Assembly: GCA_022410635.1 (NCBI GenBank)
Contig: JAJVDF010000046.1
Coordinates: 82,482 to 146,481, forward strand
Origin: Tretioscincus oriximinensis
Lineage: Eukaryota; Chordata; Lepidosauria; Squamata; Gymnophthalmidae
Length of the DNA stretch: 64,000 nt
Direction of reading: 5' to 3'
The translations under genes were made by a program, and so were the position numbers. Shown piece after piece: positions 62,791 to 64,000 of this stretch (within the stretch, counting starts at the first letter, position 1; the number at the start of each line of letters is the position of its first letter). The notes beneath the pieces are model-generated. The model was given only the letters and a program-made list of their open reading frames with translations, searched no databases and was not told the origin of the DNA.

Positions 62791-63231
62791 AGTGGTTCTA
62801 CTGGTTAGAATCATGGTAATGACACCAGCTGCCTTTCAGAAGTCTAGAAAAATGTTAATGGGTATATATTGTCCATCCTTTTTGATACAATACACTAAAT
62901 TAAAAACAGAACTATCCAATTTCATTTCCTTCATGAGGTTTAAAAGAAAAAATAGTTGCTTTGTTCTGTTCTTTAACTTTCTGCTCTGAATTTTGGATTA
63001 CAACAGAAAACCCTCAAATCACACTCTTGGCTGGTATAATCATAAATATAACAAAGTTCTCATCCTTTAAACATCCATTAATCCATATTTGGCATGCTAT
63101 ACTTGGCGAATTTATAAGAAGTTTATTTGTCCTCCAGTGATGTACCATCATACCAATTACTATAAATGCAGGTTGAGTTCTTAAGCTTTCTTGCAAGAAT
63201 GTATCATAAGTATCATTTATTGCTACTCTCT

Positions 63232-63962
63232 AATGCTATGTACACACAAGGGGAAAAACAGGCAGAGAGCAGCAAAGTGGAATAGGAATTACTTCCGCTC
63301 TTCTCTATAGTCTCCAACCCATTTGAACATTCGTACAGTTGCTGTGAGCTCTGAACGGAACTCCAGTCGAACAGCTGGAAATCATTTCGAGACTTCTGGG
63401 AAAGGCAGAAGAACTTCCAAATGTTGGTATCCATAGCAGCAGGATATCTAAGCAGATTTCCTACCTTTCACCCACACCTTCTTTTTTGTAGCAGCTCGTT
63501 TGGAACCTCAGCTATGAACAGCTAATTGGAAATTAGCTGGGAACAGCCGATGGAATCCAAGCTGCTACAGTGCAGGGTTGAAAGGAAGGAGATCTGCTTT
63601 AATCACCTATTGCCATGGACACCAGCCTTTGGGGTTCTTCTGCCTTTCCCAGAATGACTGGATTTCCAGTTGTTTGATTGGAGTTCTGTTCAGAGCTCAC
63701 AGCAACTGTACAGATTTAGGACTGGACCTACAGCTGTTGAATCAGAGCTCCTATCGGAGCTCACAACAAAATCATCGCCAGAGTCCACTTAACACAAATT
63801 GCATTAAGCAGCACTTGTGATGGCGAACTCCGCTTAGAAAATTCATTGTTGTGTGGATTAAGCACAGCGAATGCTTTTTTCACTTGGATTATACATTTGG
63901 AAAACATAAACTTGGATACAAACATCTTTGGATCCCGTTTTTCCCCTAGTCAGGATGCAGCT
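63232..63962. mobile_element. Foldback (long inverted repeat) DNA element, about 730 bp
   Basis: The segment 63333-63711 is nearly palindromic about position 63529, where AGCTAATT faces AATTAGCT. GTACAGTTGCTGTGAGCTCT (63333-63352) is mirrored exactly at 63692-63711, and CTGGGAAAGGCAGAAGAAC is mirrored at about 63634-63652. The outer ends AAGGGGAAAAACAGG (63248-63262) and CCCGTTTTTCCCCTAG (63934-63949) are inverted too, followed by GGATGCAGC (63953-63961). No coding frame. Confidence 0.8.
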
Positions 63963-64000
63963 TAATTGTTTTTATAGCTGCCTTGCCCAATATGATGCCA

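Larger units (their letters stand above)
56483..64000 (+). other. RNLS: RNLS intron 6, 5' part (3' end outside window)
   Basis: Begins with donor GTAAAATG and continues past the window edge. The terminal renalase exon, which should encode a glycine-rich CGGDGF-like block, was not found. Contents: a decayed L1 ORF2 piece, a hAT-like non-autonomous element, a Sauria-type SINE, a LINE ORF1 remnant and a large foldback element. Confidence 0.85.

Noticed and set aside
56483..64000. Terminal RNLS exon
   Set aside because: No open stretch after an acceptor encodes the expected C-terminal block; it must lie outside the window.

Overview
The window is vertebrate nuclear DNA, AT-rich and gene-poor, and almost certainly from a squamate reptile. 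The evidence is the repeat mix: RTE/BovB LINE pieces on both strands, tRNA-derived SINEs of Sauria type, CR1/L2-like LINEs, squamate-style L1 tails, Tc1 and pogo-like DNA transposons, and one solo LTR. There is no prokaryotic gene organisation. Scattered single N bases are assembly ambiguities.

Only one gene is supported: RNLS (renalase, an FAD-dependent flavoprotein) on the + strand. Two internal exons are present, 41800-41973 and 56307-56482. Both have good splice sites, their phases fit each other, and their joined translation aligns without gaps to renalase. By comparison with the human gene they are exons 5 and 6 of 7. The earlier exons must lie left of the window and the last exon right of it. 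The window is therefore >41.8 kb of intron 4, exon 5, a 14.3 kb intron 5, exon 6 and >7.5 kb of intron 6.

The introns are a layered transposon record. From 1 to 20 kb they hold LINE 3' ends, a pair of tRNA-SINEs (6.3 and 7.4 kb), two pogo-like MITEs (8.6 and 19.7 kb) and a Tc1 copy split by later insertions (9.6-11.3 kb). From 20 to 41.8 kb they hold an 86-bp-arm hairpin (24.2 kb), BovB and CR1 pieces, a LINE interrupted by an L1 tail (35.5-37.0 kb) and a 750-bp solo LTR with a 5-bp target duplication (38.6-39.3 kb). Introns 5 and 6 hold further LINE and SINE pieces, a decayed L1 ORF2 (57-58 kb), a CR1-type ORF1 esterase remnant (62.1-62.5 kb) and a 730-bp foldback element at the right end.

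The most unusual item is a short retroposon family (10.2, 28.6 and 52.2 kb, perhaps 2.1 kb). It has 12-14 bp target duplications and a core that resembles a hammerhead ribozyme. Much of the remaining intron sequence I could not assign, and I say so region by region.
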